Below are positions 8,409-17,907 of a DNA stretch of 64,000 nucleotides, piece by piece. Position 1 is the first letter of the stretch. Each line of letters begins with the position of its first letter. The stretch comes from Gammaproteobacteria bacterium (GTDB lineage: Bacteria > Pseudomonadota > Gammaproteobacteria > SZUA-229): the NCBI GenBank assembly GCA_030148865.1, contig JASBSR010000027.1, forward strand, positions 25,738 through 89,737, read 5' to 3'. The notes under the pieces were generated by a model. It did no database searches. It worked only from the letters and a program-made list of their open reading frames with translations, and was not told the origin of the DNA. Both the position numbers and the translations under genes were made by a program.

Positions 8409-8439
8409 TGCATACAACCTGGGGCTGACTCCAGGTCAA
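8409..8439 (-). promoter_or_regulatory. MerR-family promoter with 19-bp spacer
   Basis: On the minus strand TTGACC (8434-8439) and TATGCA (8409-8414) are separated by 19 bp. The spacer region contains the dyad ACCTGG-N8-CCAGGT. Layout and sequence recall the zntA promoter, where ZntR binds a CTGGAG/CTCCAG dyad. It should drive the thioredoxin, CcdA-like and MerR-family genes, and by read-through merR. Confidence 0.85.
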
Positions 8440-8530
8440 GACAAATACGATCAGAGATAAAAAGTAGCACACCCGCAGTGGGTGCCACGGCACTCACCAC
8501 GAGTCGTTACACAGAGAATAAGTCTATGGC

Positions 8531-11500
8531 CTATTCTGCGCGGCCGCGTAAGCGCTCGTAAACCAGATACACCAGTGGAATCACAAACAAAGTGAGCACC
8601 GTGGATGCAAAAGTGCCATAGATTAATGAGACCGCAAGACCGCCAAAAACCGGATCAAACACAATCACAAAAGTGCCCAGCATAATGGCAAATGCGGTCA
8701 GCAATATCGGCCGCAAACGTGTGATGCCAGCTGCCAGCACTGCTTCGGACACGGTTTTTCCGCTGCGCCTGTGCTCCAGAATAAAGTCGATCAGCAATAG
8801 TGAATTACGCACCACAATCCCGGCAAGGGCGATCACGCCAATCATTGAAGTCGCAGTGAAATACTGGTGCATGATCGCGTGTCCGGGAATGACACCAATA
8901 ATGGTCAGTGGAATTGCACCCATAACAATGAACGGAATCGCAAATGAGCGATAATAGCCAACCAGTACCAGATAAATTAGCACCACCGCAACTGCAAATG
9001 CTGAACCCAGATCACGGAATACATCCAGAGTTAAACGCATTTCACCATCCCAGCGAATGGCATAATCCGAAGTATTTGGATCTGACATGAAATATTGCGT
9101 TAACTTAACGCCATTCGGCAATTCATTATTGTTCAGATAGTCCCACATGCGATACACCGCATATACCTGACTGGTGCTACCGAGCTCACCAGTGACGTAG
9201 ACAACTGGATACTGATCTTTATGCAGAATCGGTTTCGAGGTTTCAGTTTTCTCGATAGTTGCAATTTCGGATAACGCCACCTGGCTACCACGCGGCGTGG
9301 TGAAATACACTTTTGACAGATCTTTGGGTCCAGTGCGATCTGTTACCGGCACACGAAAACGAATCGACACAGGCTCTTTCTCGTACTCCAGATGCACAGT
9401 ACCGACATCGACTCCGGCAACATAAGCGCGCAAAGTTTCAGCAATGCTCGCGGGTGCAATACCGGTGAGCATGGCTTTCTCACGATTCACTACAATGTCA
9501 TACTGAGTGAAACTGCTGGTGACTGAGTCATCGATATCGACAACATCATCTGTTGTCGCAAATACCTTGTCACGTAAGTCTGCGGCGACTGTACGTAACT
9601 TTTCATAGTCCGGCCCGTACAACTCAGCAAGAATGGTGGCACGTACGGGTGGCCCCGGGGGATCTTCCACTACTTTGATATTAGCGCCGGTAGCCTTTGC
9701 TAATTCAGCGAGTGCTGGGCGCATTGCGTATGCAATATCGATTGATGACTCATCACGTTGATGTTTATCAAGCAGGTTAACCCGCACTTCGGCAATATTC
9801 GGGCTGTGTTTTAAACTGGCACCACGCAATAAACCATTAAAATCAATCACGCCTGACTGGCCGACGCTGGTTTCCCAGGTTTGCACCAGGGGTTCCTGTC
9901 TGACAACATCACCAACACGGCGTGCGACGAAATCCGTATGTTCCAGCGAAGTGCCTTCCGGCATGTCTACCGTGATGACAAAAGTGTTGGTGTTGTTTTT
10001 CGGCAGCATCTTGAACTGCACCAGCTGGTACACCGGCATTGCAATCACCAGCGCCATAATGATAACAATTGCGAGAAAAAACAGATTGCGCGAGGTTCGG
10101 CTCTGAATAAGCTGCTGCATCATGCGCGCATAGCCACGCTCCAGAATTCCATTATGACCTTCGTGCACCGCACCTTCATGCTCATGACCTTTGACTTTCA
10201 AAAACCGGCAAGCCGCCCATGGCGCAACAGTATAAGCAATAAATAAAGATGCAATCATCGCCACCGGCACATTAAACGGAATCGGTGCCATATAAGGCCC
10301 CATCATGCCCGTCACCCAGAACATAGGCAAAAAGGCGAGTATTACCGCAACAGTTGCAAGATTGGTCGGCCGACCAATTTCATTGACGGCGCGAATCGCC
10401 GCCTGCATTCGATCGACACCTTTTTTCGAGTAATGCCTGAAAATATTTTCAATCACCACAATCGAGTCATCCACCAGCAAGCCCAAAGACAAAATTAATG
10501 CGAACAGGGTAATCCGATTGATACTCTGGCCGGCGACATAACCCACTGCCAGTGTAATAAACAGAATTAGCGGAATAGTAATTGTCACCACTGAAGCTGC
10601 GCGCCAGCCAAGAAACACTACCAGCAGGGCGACTACGGTGATAATAGCAATCGCCATATGTTCGATCAGAGTATTGACTGCATCATCAGCACGAGCACCA
10701 TCGTTACGCGTGACATCAACTTTCACCCCAGCGGGGATATGGCTATCACGTATGCGGTCAAGTTCCGCGAGTACATTTTTCGCTACAGTCACAGCATTTG
10801 TGCCGCTACGTTTTGCAATCGCAACACTCACCGCCGACACTTCATAATCTGGCGGCACTTCACCTGCGTAAGCAGTACCATAACCGATGCGTGATACCTG
10901 GCTGATCTCTTCCGGGCCATCAGTGATATCTGCCACCTGCTTAAGATATACTGGTCGATGTTGTGACAGCGTCACTACCAGATTTGCAACATCTTCAGCA
11001 TTTTTCAGCATGCCGCCGGTCTGCACTGATGCCAGCGTATTGCCGCCGATGAAAGTCCCCGAAGGCATATCCAGATTTGTTGCTTCCACCACCGCACGAA
11101 TATCAGCGAGCGTGACGTTATAGGTATGCATGCGTTTAAGATCAAGATTAATCTGTATCGTGCGCTTACGCCCACCGTGCACATAGGCAACTGAAGTTCC
11201 CTGGATGCGACGCAGTTGTTCGAGCACATCATTGGCGACACGGCGCAGGTGACATTCTGCACTACCATCGCAGGCGAGTGATACCACGACAACAGGCACA
11301 TCATCAATATCAACCGGCTTAATCAGAGGCTGCAGCGTACCTGCTGGCATATGATCAAGATTGCTCATAATGCGGTCATACAGTCTAACTAAGGAAGTTT
11401 CCTTGTCCTCACCCACTTTAAACTGGATACTGACTACGCCCATAGAATTCATTGCGATACCGTAGGTGTGATCAACGCCTAACAGGCCCTGCAAAATACT

Positions 11501-11770
11501 TTCCAGTGGTTTAATAATAAGCTGCTGGATTTCTTCCGGTGATGCACCAGGTTTTTGCACGATCACATTCGCTGCCGGCACTACAATTCTTGGATTCTCT
11601 TCGCGCGGCGTCACCAGAAAAGCATACAGTCCCGCCAGAAACGCGAACAGGATAATCAACAAAGTGAGCTTACTATTGATAAAGTAAGTAGCAACACTGC
11701 CAGCGAAATTCAGCTCAGTATCTGAATTGCTATCTGGTTTGTTCTGGGGGAGCCTGTTCTGGTCTGTCAT
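8531..11770 (-). CDS. RND-family efflux permease
   Basis: This 1079-residue resistance-nodulation-division permease has the usual plan: one N-terminal helix, a large periplasmic loop, six helices, a second loop and five more helices. The proton-relay Asp pair is in LLVDDSIVVIEN (residues 434-435). The inner-membrane pump works with a periplasmic adaptor and a TolC-like channel, both encoded just upstream on the same strand. I do not see enough to tell a drug pump from a metal pump; the adjacent metal-responsive block is suggestive only. Length and motifs are normal. Confidence 0.9.
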   Translation of the reverse strand: MTDQNRLPQNKPDSNSDTELNFAGSVATYFINSKLTLLIILFAFLAGLYAFLVTPREENPRIVVPAANVIVQKPGASPEEIQQLIIKPLESILQGLLGVDHTYGIAMNSMGVVSIQFKVGEDKETSLVRLYDRIMSNLDHMPAGTLQPLIKPVDIDDVPVVVVSLACDGSAECHLRRVANDVLEQLRRIQGTSVAYVHGGRKRTIQINLDLKRMHTYNVTLADIRAVVEATNLDMPSGTFIGGNTLASVQTGGMLKNAEDVANLVVTLSQHRPVYLKQVADITDGPEEISQVSRIGYGTAYAGEVPPDYEVSAVSVAIAKRSGTNAVTVAKNVLAELDRIRDSHIPAGVKVDVTRNDGARADDAVNTLIEHMAIAIITVVALLVVFLGWRAASVVTITIPLILFITLAVGYVAGQSINRITLFALILSLGLLVDDSIVVIENIFRHYSKKGVDRMQAAIRAVNEIGRPTNLATVAVILAFLPMFWVTGMMGPYMAPIPFNVPVAMIASLFIAYTVAPWAACRFLKVKGHEHEGAVHEGHNGILERGYARMMQQLIQSRTSRNLFFLAIVIIMALVIAMPVYQLVQFKMLPKNNTNTFVITVDMPEGTSLEHTDFVARRVGDVVRQEPLVQTWETSVGQSGVIDFNGLLRGASLKHSPNIAEVRVNLLDKHQRDESSIDIAYAMRPALAELAKATGANIKVVEDPPGPPVRATILAELYGPDYEKLRTVAADLRDKVFATTDDVVDIDDSVTSSFTQYDIVVNREKAMLTGIAPASIAETLRAYVAGVDVGTVHLEYEKEPVSIRFRVPVTDRTGPKDLSKVYFTTPRGSQVALSEIATIEKTETSKPILHKDQYPVVYVTGELGSTSQVYAVYRMWDYLNNNELPNGVKLTQYFMSDPNTSDYAIRWDGEMRLTLDVFRDLGSAFAVAVVLIYLVLVGYYRSFAIPFIVMGAIPLTIIGVIPGHAIMHQYFTATSMIGVIALAGIVVRNSLLLIDFILEHRRSGKTVSEAVLAAGITRLRPILLTAFAIMLGTFVIVFDPVFGGLAVSLIYGTFASTVLTLFVIPLVYLVYERLRGRAE

Positions 11771-11785
11771 TATTTACCCGACGTG

Positions 11786-12154
11786 TTATTTATTCGTTAT
11801 CGTTATTGGGCTGCCATCGTGCACAGCATCGAGGCGATTCGCTATCAGCACTTCATGACCGAAAAGCCCACTCAGGATGTCAACTCTGCGCGCACCCGAT
11901 TTACCCGGGCGCACCATACGAAAACGCGCTCTGCCATTATTCACAACAAAAACACCCGGTACCGCATTGCGACTTGTCAGCGCTGTTTTGGGTATCGATA
12001 CCGACAGGTCACCGGTGGAACGCACCGCCACTGTTAACACTTTTCGTTCCAGCCTGGGTAGCTGCCTTTGATTAGATGCTTCGTTTGCCATCACGGCACC
12101 AGTCACGCTCAAACACGCAGTCAGCAGCACTACATATCTCAATCCGATACTCAT
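11786..12154 (-). CDS. Very short RND periplasmic adaptor-like protein
   Basis: This 122-residue protein has a signal peptide (about 1-23, ending VMA). The mature part (SIPKTAL..., GVFVVNNGRARFRMV, VDILSGLFGHEVLI) matches only the C-terminal beta-barrel/membrane-proximal part of membrane fusion proteins. The coiled-coil hairpin and lipoyl domains that contact TolC are missing; full adaptors have 350-400 residues. The gene is intact, with a 4-nt overlap with the TolC-like gene before it and 15 nt to the permease gene after it, so it looks like a genuine short gene rather than decay. How it would bridge pump and channel is unclear. Confidence 0.75.
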   Translation of the reverse strand: MSIGLRYVVLLTACLSVTGAVMANEASNQRQLPRLERKVLTVAVRSTGDLSVSIPKTALTSRNAVPGVFVVNNGRARFRMVRPGKSGARRVDILSGLFGHEVLIANRLDAVHDGSPITITNK

Positions 12155-13497
12155 GGCGCCTCCACGGCAGGTAATGCCAGCTCACCGATAGCTAGAGGTA
12201 AAGCGCTACGCGCGACATCAAGGTTCAGGACTGCGGTTAATTTTTCAATACGCGCATCGGTGTAAAGACGTTCTGCCTGCAATAGATCCAGCAAAATAGT
12301 CCTGGCCTGACCATAACGTTGTTTAACTAATTCAACCGTACGTTTCGCAGTAGCAACATTGCTTTCTGCGATTTCCAGTCGCGACCTGGATTCCTGCAGA
12401 CTGTTATATGCATCACGCACCTGCTTGCGCACAGTTTGTTCCAATGCCTGTAAATGCCACTTCACTTCACGCTGCTGAGCAATAGCGGCATCAACTTTTG
12501 GGTCGCGCTGGCCATTATAAATATCCATACTAAGCACTCCCATAATACTGGACGAATTATTTTTCAGGTTCGGCCTGTCGTCATACCAGTTAGTACTTGC
12601 CACAATATCGATATTTGGCATACCAGTCGAACGCGCGGCGTCAACCCGCGCACTTACAGCTTCAAGTTGTGCCCGCACTGCAGCAATGTCTTTACGCGAA
12701 GCCATCGACTGTTTTTCATAATCGCTCAATCTCATCTCGATCGGAGCACTGATTGTGGCATCTGATAATATAAGCTCTGTATCCAGGGCCATCCCCATCT
12801 CCAGTTTGAGCGCGTTCAGCGCTGATTTGTATCGCGTCTTCGCCTGCTCGCGCTGAGATTTCACTGCGGCCAGACTGACCTGTGCGGCGAGTTTGTCGGA
12901 TTCTACGATGCGACCCTCATGTGCCAGCCTCGCCGTGGTATCCGCATGGTGTTGCAACGCTGCCACGGCATCCTCAGCTATCACCAGCCCTTGCCTGGCC
13001 GCAAGTGCCATTAAATATGCCCGCGTAGTTTCAAAAGCGGTATATTCGCGTTCGCGTTGATAGTGCAACTTGCGATTCAACTCAGTGGCAGCCGCATCTT
13101 CTTCCTGGGCACTCTGACGACCCCCGGTATATACCGGCCAACGCATGGCTATTTGCGTAAAATATAAATCTGATGAGCCCGGCTGATTGAGCGCTGCAGG
13201 ATCAAAATCCTGTGTTCTCACCTGACGCGTGTTGAGTTTGTCTGCAAAAGCATCCAGCGGATTGTCACTCAGACGCGCAGTGTGCGAAAACATTACTCTG
13301 GGCAAGTCACCTGCACGACTGGCGCGCAATTGTGCACTGGAGACATTGAGCTGCTGTTCAACTCCTTTCAGATTTGGGTTATGTTCAAGCGCATGTACAA
13401 TAGCGGCATCAAGATTAAACGTCTGCGCCTGCAAATAACCACTACCCGTTAGCAGCGCGCATCCAAGTGTAATATTAAATAGCCATCGAAAAATCAT
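12151..13497 (-). CDS. TolC-family outer membrane efflux protein
   Basis: This TolC-like protein has 448 residues from the ATG at 13497. That start puts a signal peptide (ending YLQAQ) at the N terminus; the longer open frame upstream lacks one. Two long alpha-helical repeats (around 30-230 and 250-440) are rich in Ala, Gln and Arg, as in outer membrane efflux proteins. Positions such as LDAAIVHALEHNPNLK at the start of the mature chain are typical. First gene of the tripartite RND operon on the minus strand. Confidence 0.87.
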   Translation of the reverse strand: MIFRWLFNITLGCALLTGSGYLQAQTFNLDAAIVHALEHNPNLKGVEQQLNVSSAQLRASRAGDLPRVMFSHTARLSDNPLDAFADKLNTRQVRTQDFDPAALNQPGSSDLYFTQIAMRWPVYTGGRQSAQEEDAAATELNRKLHYQREREYTAFETTRAYLMALAARQGLVIAEDAVAALQHHADTTARLAHEGRIVESDKLAAQVSLAAVKSQREQAKTRYKSALNALKLEMGMALDTELILSDATISAPIEMRLSDYEKQSMASRKDIAAVRAQLEAVSARVDAARSTGMPNIDIVASTNWYDDRPNLKNNSSSIMGVLSMDIYNGQRDPKVDAAIAQQREVKWHLQALEQTVRKQVRDAYNSLQESRSRLEIAESNVATAKRTVELVKQRYGQARTILLDLLQAERLYTDARIEKLTAVLNLDVARSALPLAIGELALPAVEAP

Positions 13498-13627
13498 ATC
13501 TAAACTCACGTACCTTTGTTTATTGATGCCAGTCACGTTATAAAAGCCTGTGCACTGGGACTTCTTTGTGATAATTTCCGGATAAACATCATCATGACGA
13601 TGGTCACCAAGCTCCCTTACTGCTAGC

Positions 13628-16300
13628 CTACTCAAGATAATGTATTTTATTTCGCCCGTCATTCTTTGCCGCGTAGAGCGCCGCATCTGCTTTTTTGATA
13701 ATCGTATACAACGAAGTATCTCTATCGGGCACCAATGTTGTAACACCAACACTCATAGTAACCATACTGGCTGCTATTGATGTCTCATGCTTATACCCAA
13801 GCTTTAGCTTCTCTATATTTTTACGCATTCTCTCAGCCATGATCAACGCTATTGATTTATCAACATTTGGCAGAATCACAGCGAATTCCTCACCCCCATA
13901 GCGAGCAACCAGATCACTCGATCTTAAAAAGCTCGAACGAATAGCCTCGGCAACTTTCTGCAAACATATATCTCCTGCCTGATGACCAAGGCTGTCATTG
14001 TATTGTTTAAAATGGTCGATATCACAGAGCATGAGCGTCAGTGGACTCTGTTCGCGACCTAGTCGACTAATTTCCGCTTCAAGGGTTTCATCAAACTGAC
14101 GCCGATTAGCGATCCCGGTGAGTGCGTCAGTACGACTCAACAGCCTAAGCTGGGCATTAACCTCAGCCAGCTTCTGATAAGCCTGATTGACTTCTTCTGT
14201 CTGACGTTTTTTTTCGGTCACATCAATTCTCACCGATATATAACGTTCGATTTCTCCAGTATCATTTATCACCGGCACGATGGTACTGTCCACCCAGTAC
14301 AGCTCACCAGATTTACTCAGATTGCATACCTCACCGTGCCAGATCTGGCCACCAGAGATGGTCTTCCACATCTCGCTGAAAAACACCCGAGAGTGCTTTC
14401 CAGAATTAATAATGCGGTGATTCTGGCCAAGCAGCTCTTCCCGTCTATAGCCACTGATTTTACAAAACCTGTCGTTAACCTGGGTAATATTACCGGCAGG
14501 ATCGGTAGTAGACACCAGCGCATGCTGATCAATAGCTCTCAAATAACTGGTAAGCTCGGCCGCCAGCTTTATTTTTTCTTTGTTCCTGAACTCGGCTTCT
14601 CTGGCTAGCCTTAAATCTTCCTCATATTTTTTATGCATTGTAATATCGCGAAAATATACCACAAGCCCTTCCTGTGTCGGACAGGCGCGGGCCACAAGAT
14701 ATTTCATCGTGGGTCCGTATAGCGCAGTAGTTTCCTGCGCCCTGTATGTAGTGAAGGTTGCGCGCAACATTTTATAAAACATACTGGTGACATCCGGTAG
14801 TGTATCTCTTAAATCATGACCAATCACTTCCTCCGGTTTAATATCCAGCAACGAACCTGAAATTCGATTTACATAGGTAACAATCCAGTTCCAGTCAAGC
14901 ATCAGATAGGCATCATTTGTATTATCCAGAATAATGCTTAATTGCTCCTTTTGTAACTTGAGCTGTTGTCGTCCGTGCACACGCTCACTGACATCACGCA
15001 CTACCGCGGTAATTATTCGCTTATCTCCTGCAAAGCTATCACTAAGCGCTATATCTGCCGGAAAGTGCGAACCATCCTTGCGTCGACCTTCAACTTCTCG
15101 ACCAATTCCGATTACATGTGGGTCACCTGTTTCCACATACTGCGCTATATAGGCGTCATGTTTAACCGCATCGGCTTCGGGCATCAGAATAGCAACATTT
15201 TTACCAATCACCTCCGCAGCCTTATAACCAAAGATTTTCTCTGCTGCCGAGTTAAATGATTTAACAACGCCTCTCTGATCAGAAGTTATAAATCCATCAA
15301 CCATGTTTTCAATGATCATACTCTGATAGGCTTTGTTTTCGGTCAGGCGTTCAACCACATCGTTAAGCTCACGATTTTTATGTTCCGCCACTTCCTTCGC
15401 CTGTTTTAAATATCGAGTTTGCTCTTTAACTAGCCGTTTAACGCCAGCCAGTTCGTCTGCGTTTTTTGTATCACGGTAATTAATAGCATAACCTTTGACA
15501 CCCGTGACAAACGGCATCGTTATTAGCCCTTTAAACCCTTGCCAACGGGGTTCACGAAACTGATCCAGACCAATTGTCATAGCCAGCTGACCTGCTTGCG
15601 GCTCGGCTTTGTAGGTTCCAAAAATTCGATCCCATAAAGATATATTAAAGCTGAAATTACTGTTGGTTTCATTCTCCTGGATTGAATGGTGTATACGATG
15701 CATTTCCGGAGTCACGAACAACCAGCGCACCATCCGCTCTAGTCCCAGATGAAGGCGAATATTCGAATGGGTAAACATGGACATCAGATTAAGCACAACC
15801 TCAAATACAATCACAACCGCTACTGGCGCACCCAGACCGATAATTAGCGCGCTCTTAATCAAGACAGAAATCAGTATTTCCACCGGATGGAAGCGCAAAC
15901 CAGTACTGACATCACAATCCATATCTGAGTGATGTACTCGGTGAAAACGCCATAATAAGGGAATCACATGAAACATGACATGCTGCACATAAATAGCCAT
16001 ATCCAGCAAGATGAATGTGATGAGTCCTTTTATCCACGACGGCAGATCAATATGATTGGCGAACCCCCATTGATTCTCTGCCGTTATATAAGCAACACCA
16101 ATCACAGTACCGGGCACGATGATACGTACAAACACCGCACCAACTACCATCAGCACAACATTATTCAACCAGCGCTTGAATTTATTATTTGTCAGTTTGC
16201 GCCTGGGAGTCGCCCATTCCCACAACGCAAGCAAACTGAAACCACTGAGAAGCGCACTCAGACGCATAGCGGCTTCATATCCATAAGTTGTATCTAGCAC
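13628..16300 (-). CDS. Fatty-acid-hydroxylase-like membrane domain fused to PAS-PAS-PAS-GGDEF
   Basis: This 890-residue protein joins two kinds of module. Residues 1-265 form a membrane domain with the His boxes of the fatty acid hydroxylase/sterol desaturase superfamily: H107-x3-H111, H120-x2-HH (123-124), H138, H178, and H201-x2-HH (204-205). Then come PAS domains at about 325-440, 455-560 and 585-697, and a GGDEF domain (720-890) with GGEEF at 802 and an RxxD inhibitory site at 793. The first PAS resembles FixL haem-PAS, with the His in VKHDAYIAQY (H381) and the Arg in GIGREV (R401). Start is GTG at 16300, supported by GGGAG 8 nt upstream, sharing one base with the znuB stop (TAGTG). Likely a diguanylate cyclase; the signal and any hydroxylase activity are inferred. 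Confidence 0.85.
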   Translation of the reverse strand: MLDTTYGYEAAMRLSALLSGFSLLALWEWATPRRKLTNNKFKRWLNNVVLMVVGAVFVRIIVPGTVIGVAYITAENQWGFANHIDLPSWIKGLITFILLDMAIYVQHVMFHVIPLLWRFHRVHHSDMDCDVSTGLRFHPVEILISVLIKSALIIGLGAPVAVVIVFEVVLNLMSMFTHSNIRLHLGLERMVRWLFVTPEMHRIHHSIQENETNSNFSFNISLWDRIFGTYKAEPQAGQLAMTIGLDQFREPRWQGFKGLITMPFVTGVKGYAINYRDTKNADELAGVKRLVKEQTRYLKQAKEVAEHKNRELNDVVERLTENKAYQSMIIENMVDGFITSDQRGVVKSFNSAAEKIFGYKAAEVIGKNVAILMPEADAVKHDAYIAQYVETGDPHVIGIGREVEGRRKDGSHFPADIALSDSFAGDKRIITAVVRDVSERVHGRQQLKLQKEQLSIILDNTNDAYLMLDWNWIVTYVNRISGSLLDIKPEEVIGHDLRDTLPDVTSMFYKMLRATFTTYRAQETTALYGPTMKYLVARACPTQEGLVVYFRDITMHKKYEEDLRLAREAEFRNKEKIKLAAELTSYLRAIDQHALVSTTDPAGNITQVNDRFCKISGYRREELLGQNHRIINSGKHSRVFFSEMWKTISGGQIWHGEVCNLSKSGELYWVDSTIVPVINDTGEIERYISVRIDVTEKKRQTEEVNQAYQKLAEVNAQLRLLSRTDALTGIANRRQFDETLEAEISRLGREQSPLTLMLCDIDHFKQYNDSLGHQAGDICLQKVAEAIRSSFLRSSDLVARYGGEEFAVILPNVDKSIALIMAERMRKNIEKLKLGYKHETSIAASMVTMSVGVTTLVPDRDTSLYTIIKKADAALYAAKNDGRNKIHYLE

Positions 16301-17100
16301 TATTCTCTCCCGGGAAGGCCGCGTAGAACGTGCACCATAAAAAACAGCAAGGCAGCCGCCACCACTATCGAAGGCCCGGTCGGCGTATCCCAGCGCATGG
16401 AAGACCCCAGACCGGTAACCACTGACAACAGCGCAAACACCACTGCCAGTAAAATCATCTGCACAGGCGTGCGCGAAAATAGACGCGCACTCGCCGCAGG
16501 GATAATGAGTAGCGCAGTAATTAACAATATACCAACCACATTGATCATCACCGCTATCATCAGTGCCAGTAGTAACATAAACGCGAAGCGTAATCCTGAC
16601 ACTGAAATACCATCAGTTCGGGCAAGTTCTTCATGCACTGATATTGACAGCAAGCCTGGCCATATACGCCACATCGCAATACTGATCAGAATGACGCCAG
16701 CATACATCCAGTACAGCTGGCTGCGACTAATCGCCAGAATATCGCCGAACAGATACATCATCATATCAATACCCGGCGTCTGGCGCTGCACCAGAGAAAG
16801 CACGATCAAACCCGCTGCCAACGCCGTGTGCGACAGAATTCCCAGCAGAGCATCACTGGAAAGCTCGCTCTGCTTTTCCAGCCAGAACAGTATCACGGCG
16901 AGCACGGCACCGATTAGCGCTACGCCAATCAGCGGCAAAAAGTTCGCGGACAGCGCCAGCGCCACACCGAGCAAGGCCGCATGCGCCAGGGTATCACCAA
17001 AATATGCCATTCTGCGCCAGACCACGACACAGCCCAGCGGGCCTGCCACCAGTGCCAGCGCAATACCGCCGAACAGCGCATTAATAATAAATTCATCCAT
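16300..17100 (-). CDS. znuB: Zinc ABC transporter permease ZnuB
   Basis: This 266-residue inner-membrane permease of the metal ABC-3 family has about eight helices. It begins with the typical ALFGGIALALVAGPLGCVVV and has RRMAYFGDTLAHAALLGVAL, the conserved region that contacts the ATPase. With ZnuA and ZnuC it imports Zn(II). It follows znuC by 15 nt. Its stop codon overlaps the GTG start of the PAS-GGDEF fusion gene, so the fusion may be co-expressed with zinc uptake. Confidence 0.93.
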   Translation of the reverse strand: MDEFIINALFGGIALALVAGPLGCVVVWRRMAYFGDTLAHAALLGVALALSANFLPLIGVALIGAVLAVILFWLEKQSELSSDALLGILSHTALAAGLIVLSLVQRQTPGIDMMMYLFGDILAISRSQLYWMYAGVILISIAMWRIWPGLLSISVHEELARTDGISVSGLRFAFMLLLALMIAVMINVVGILLITALLIIPAASARLFSRTPVQMILLAVVFALLSVVTGLGSSMRWDTPTGPSIVVAAALLFFMVHVLRGLPGRE

Positions 17101-17115
17101 AGATCAACTCCCTGT

Positions 17116-17907
17116 TCATTGCGGGTGCGGATGTTCGTGATGACAACAGTCAGCCGCTGCTCCCTCCACCACATCACCGCGGATATCATGAGCGTGGTCA
17201 TGGCGATGCGAATACACTGCCAGCCCGTCCAGCGCACTGCCAAAAATCCGTAGATATTCTGGGTGCTCACTGACATCTTCGGGGTGACCGGTACAACAAA
17301 CATGGGTATTCAGACAAACGACCGTATCTGTCGCTGCCATCACCAGATGCAGATCGTGCGACACCATGAGTACCGAACAGGCGTGTTTTTCACGCAGCGT
17401 CCTGATCAGATGATAGAGGGCCTGCTGACCAATGGCATCGACTCCCTGCGCGGGTTCATCCAGCACCAGCAGCTCGGGTTTTTTCAGCAGGGCACGCGCC
17501 AGCAGAACACGTTGCAATTCCCCGCCAGAAATCGACTGAATCGGTGCTTCGAACACGGCTGGGGCCTCGACCTCGTCCAGTACCTGCTGCATTTCCGTCA
17601 CCGAATAATGCCCGCCAAGACCCAAAAAATCGCGCACCCGCAAAGGCAAGGTATCTGCCACCATTACCCGCTGCGGAACATAGCCCAGGCGCAAGCCCGG
17701 TTTGCGCCTGACCTTGCCTGACTGTAGCGGCGACAGTCCAAGTAATAAGCGAATCAGTGTCGTCTTGCCAGCACCATTCGGCCCGATCAGAGTCATAATT
17801 TTATTCGGCAGCACTTCGAGCGCAATCTCGCTGAGTATCTGGCGACCCCCGATTTGATAACTGATACCGCTGCCACTAAGCAGAGCCATCGCGGCGGCGT
17901 TATTCAT
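17116..17907 (-). CDS. znuC: Zinc ABC transporter ATPase ZnuC, His-rich C terminus
   Basis: This 263-residue ABC ATPase has Walker A GPNGAGKTT, signature SISGGELQRVLLARAL, Walker B ELLVLDEPAQGVD and the switch His in MVSHDL. The ATG at 17907 overlaps the end of zur by 8 nt and is chosen because it gives the usual N terminus; an ATG at 17889 is also in frame. The C-terminal tail (about the last 30 residues) contains HRHDHAHD and CCHHEHPHP, so nine His and two Cys there could bind zinc. Such His-rich tails occur on some Zn transport components. Confidence 0.92.
   Translation of the reverse strand: MNNAAAMALLSGSGISYQIGGRQILSEIALEVLPNKIMTLIGPNGAGKTTLIRLLLGLSPLQSGKVRRKPGLRLGYVPQRVMVADTLPLRVRDFLGLGGHYSVTEMQQVLDEVEAPAVFEAPIQSISGGELQRVLLARALLKKPELLVLDEPAQGVDAIGQQALYHLIRTLREKHACSVLMVSHDLHLVMAATDTVVCLNTHVCCTGHPEDVSEHPEYLRIFGSALDGLAVYSHRHDHAHDIRGDVVEGAAADCCHHEHPHPQ

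Noticed and set aside
16397..17140. 247-residue open frame on the plus strand
   Set aside because: Antisense shadow of znuB with biased composition and no recognisable motif.
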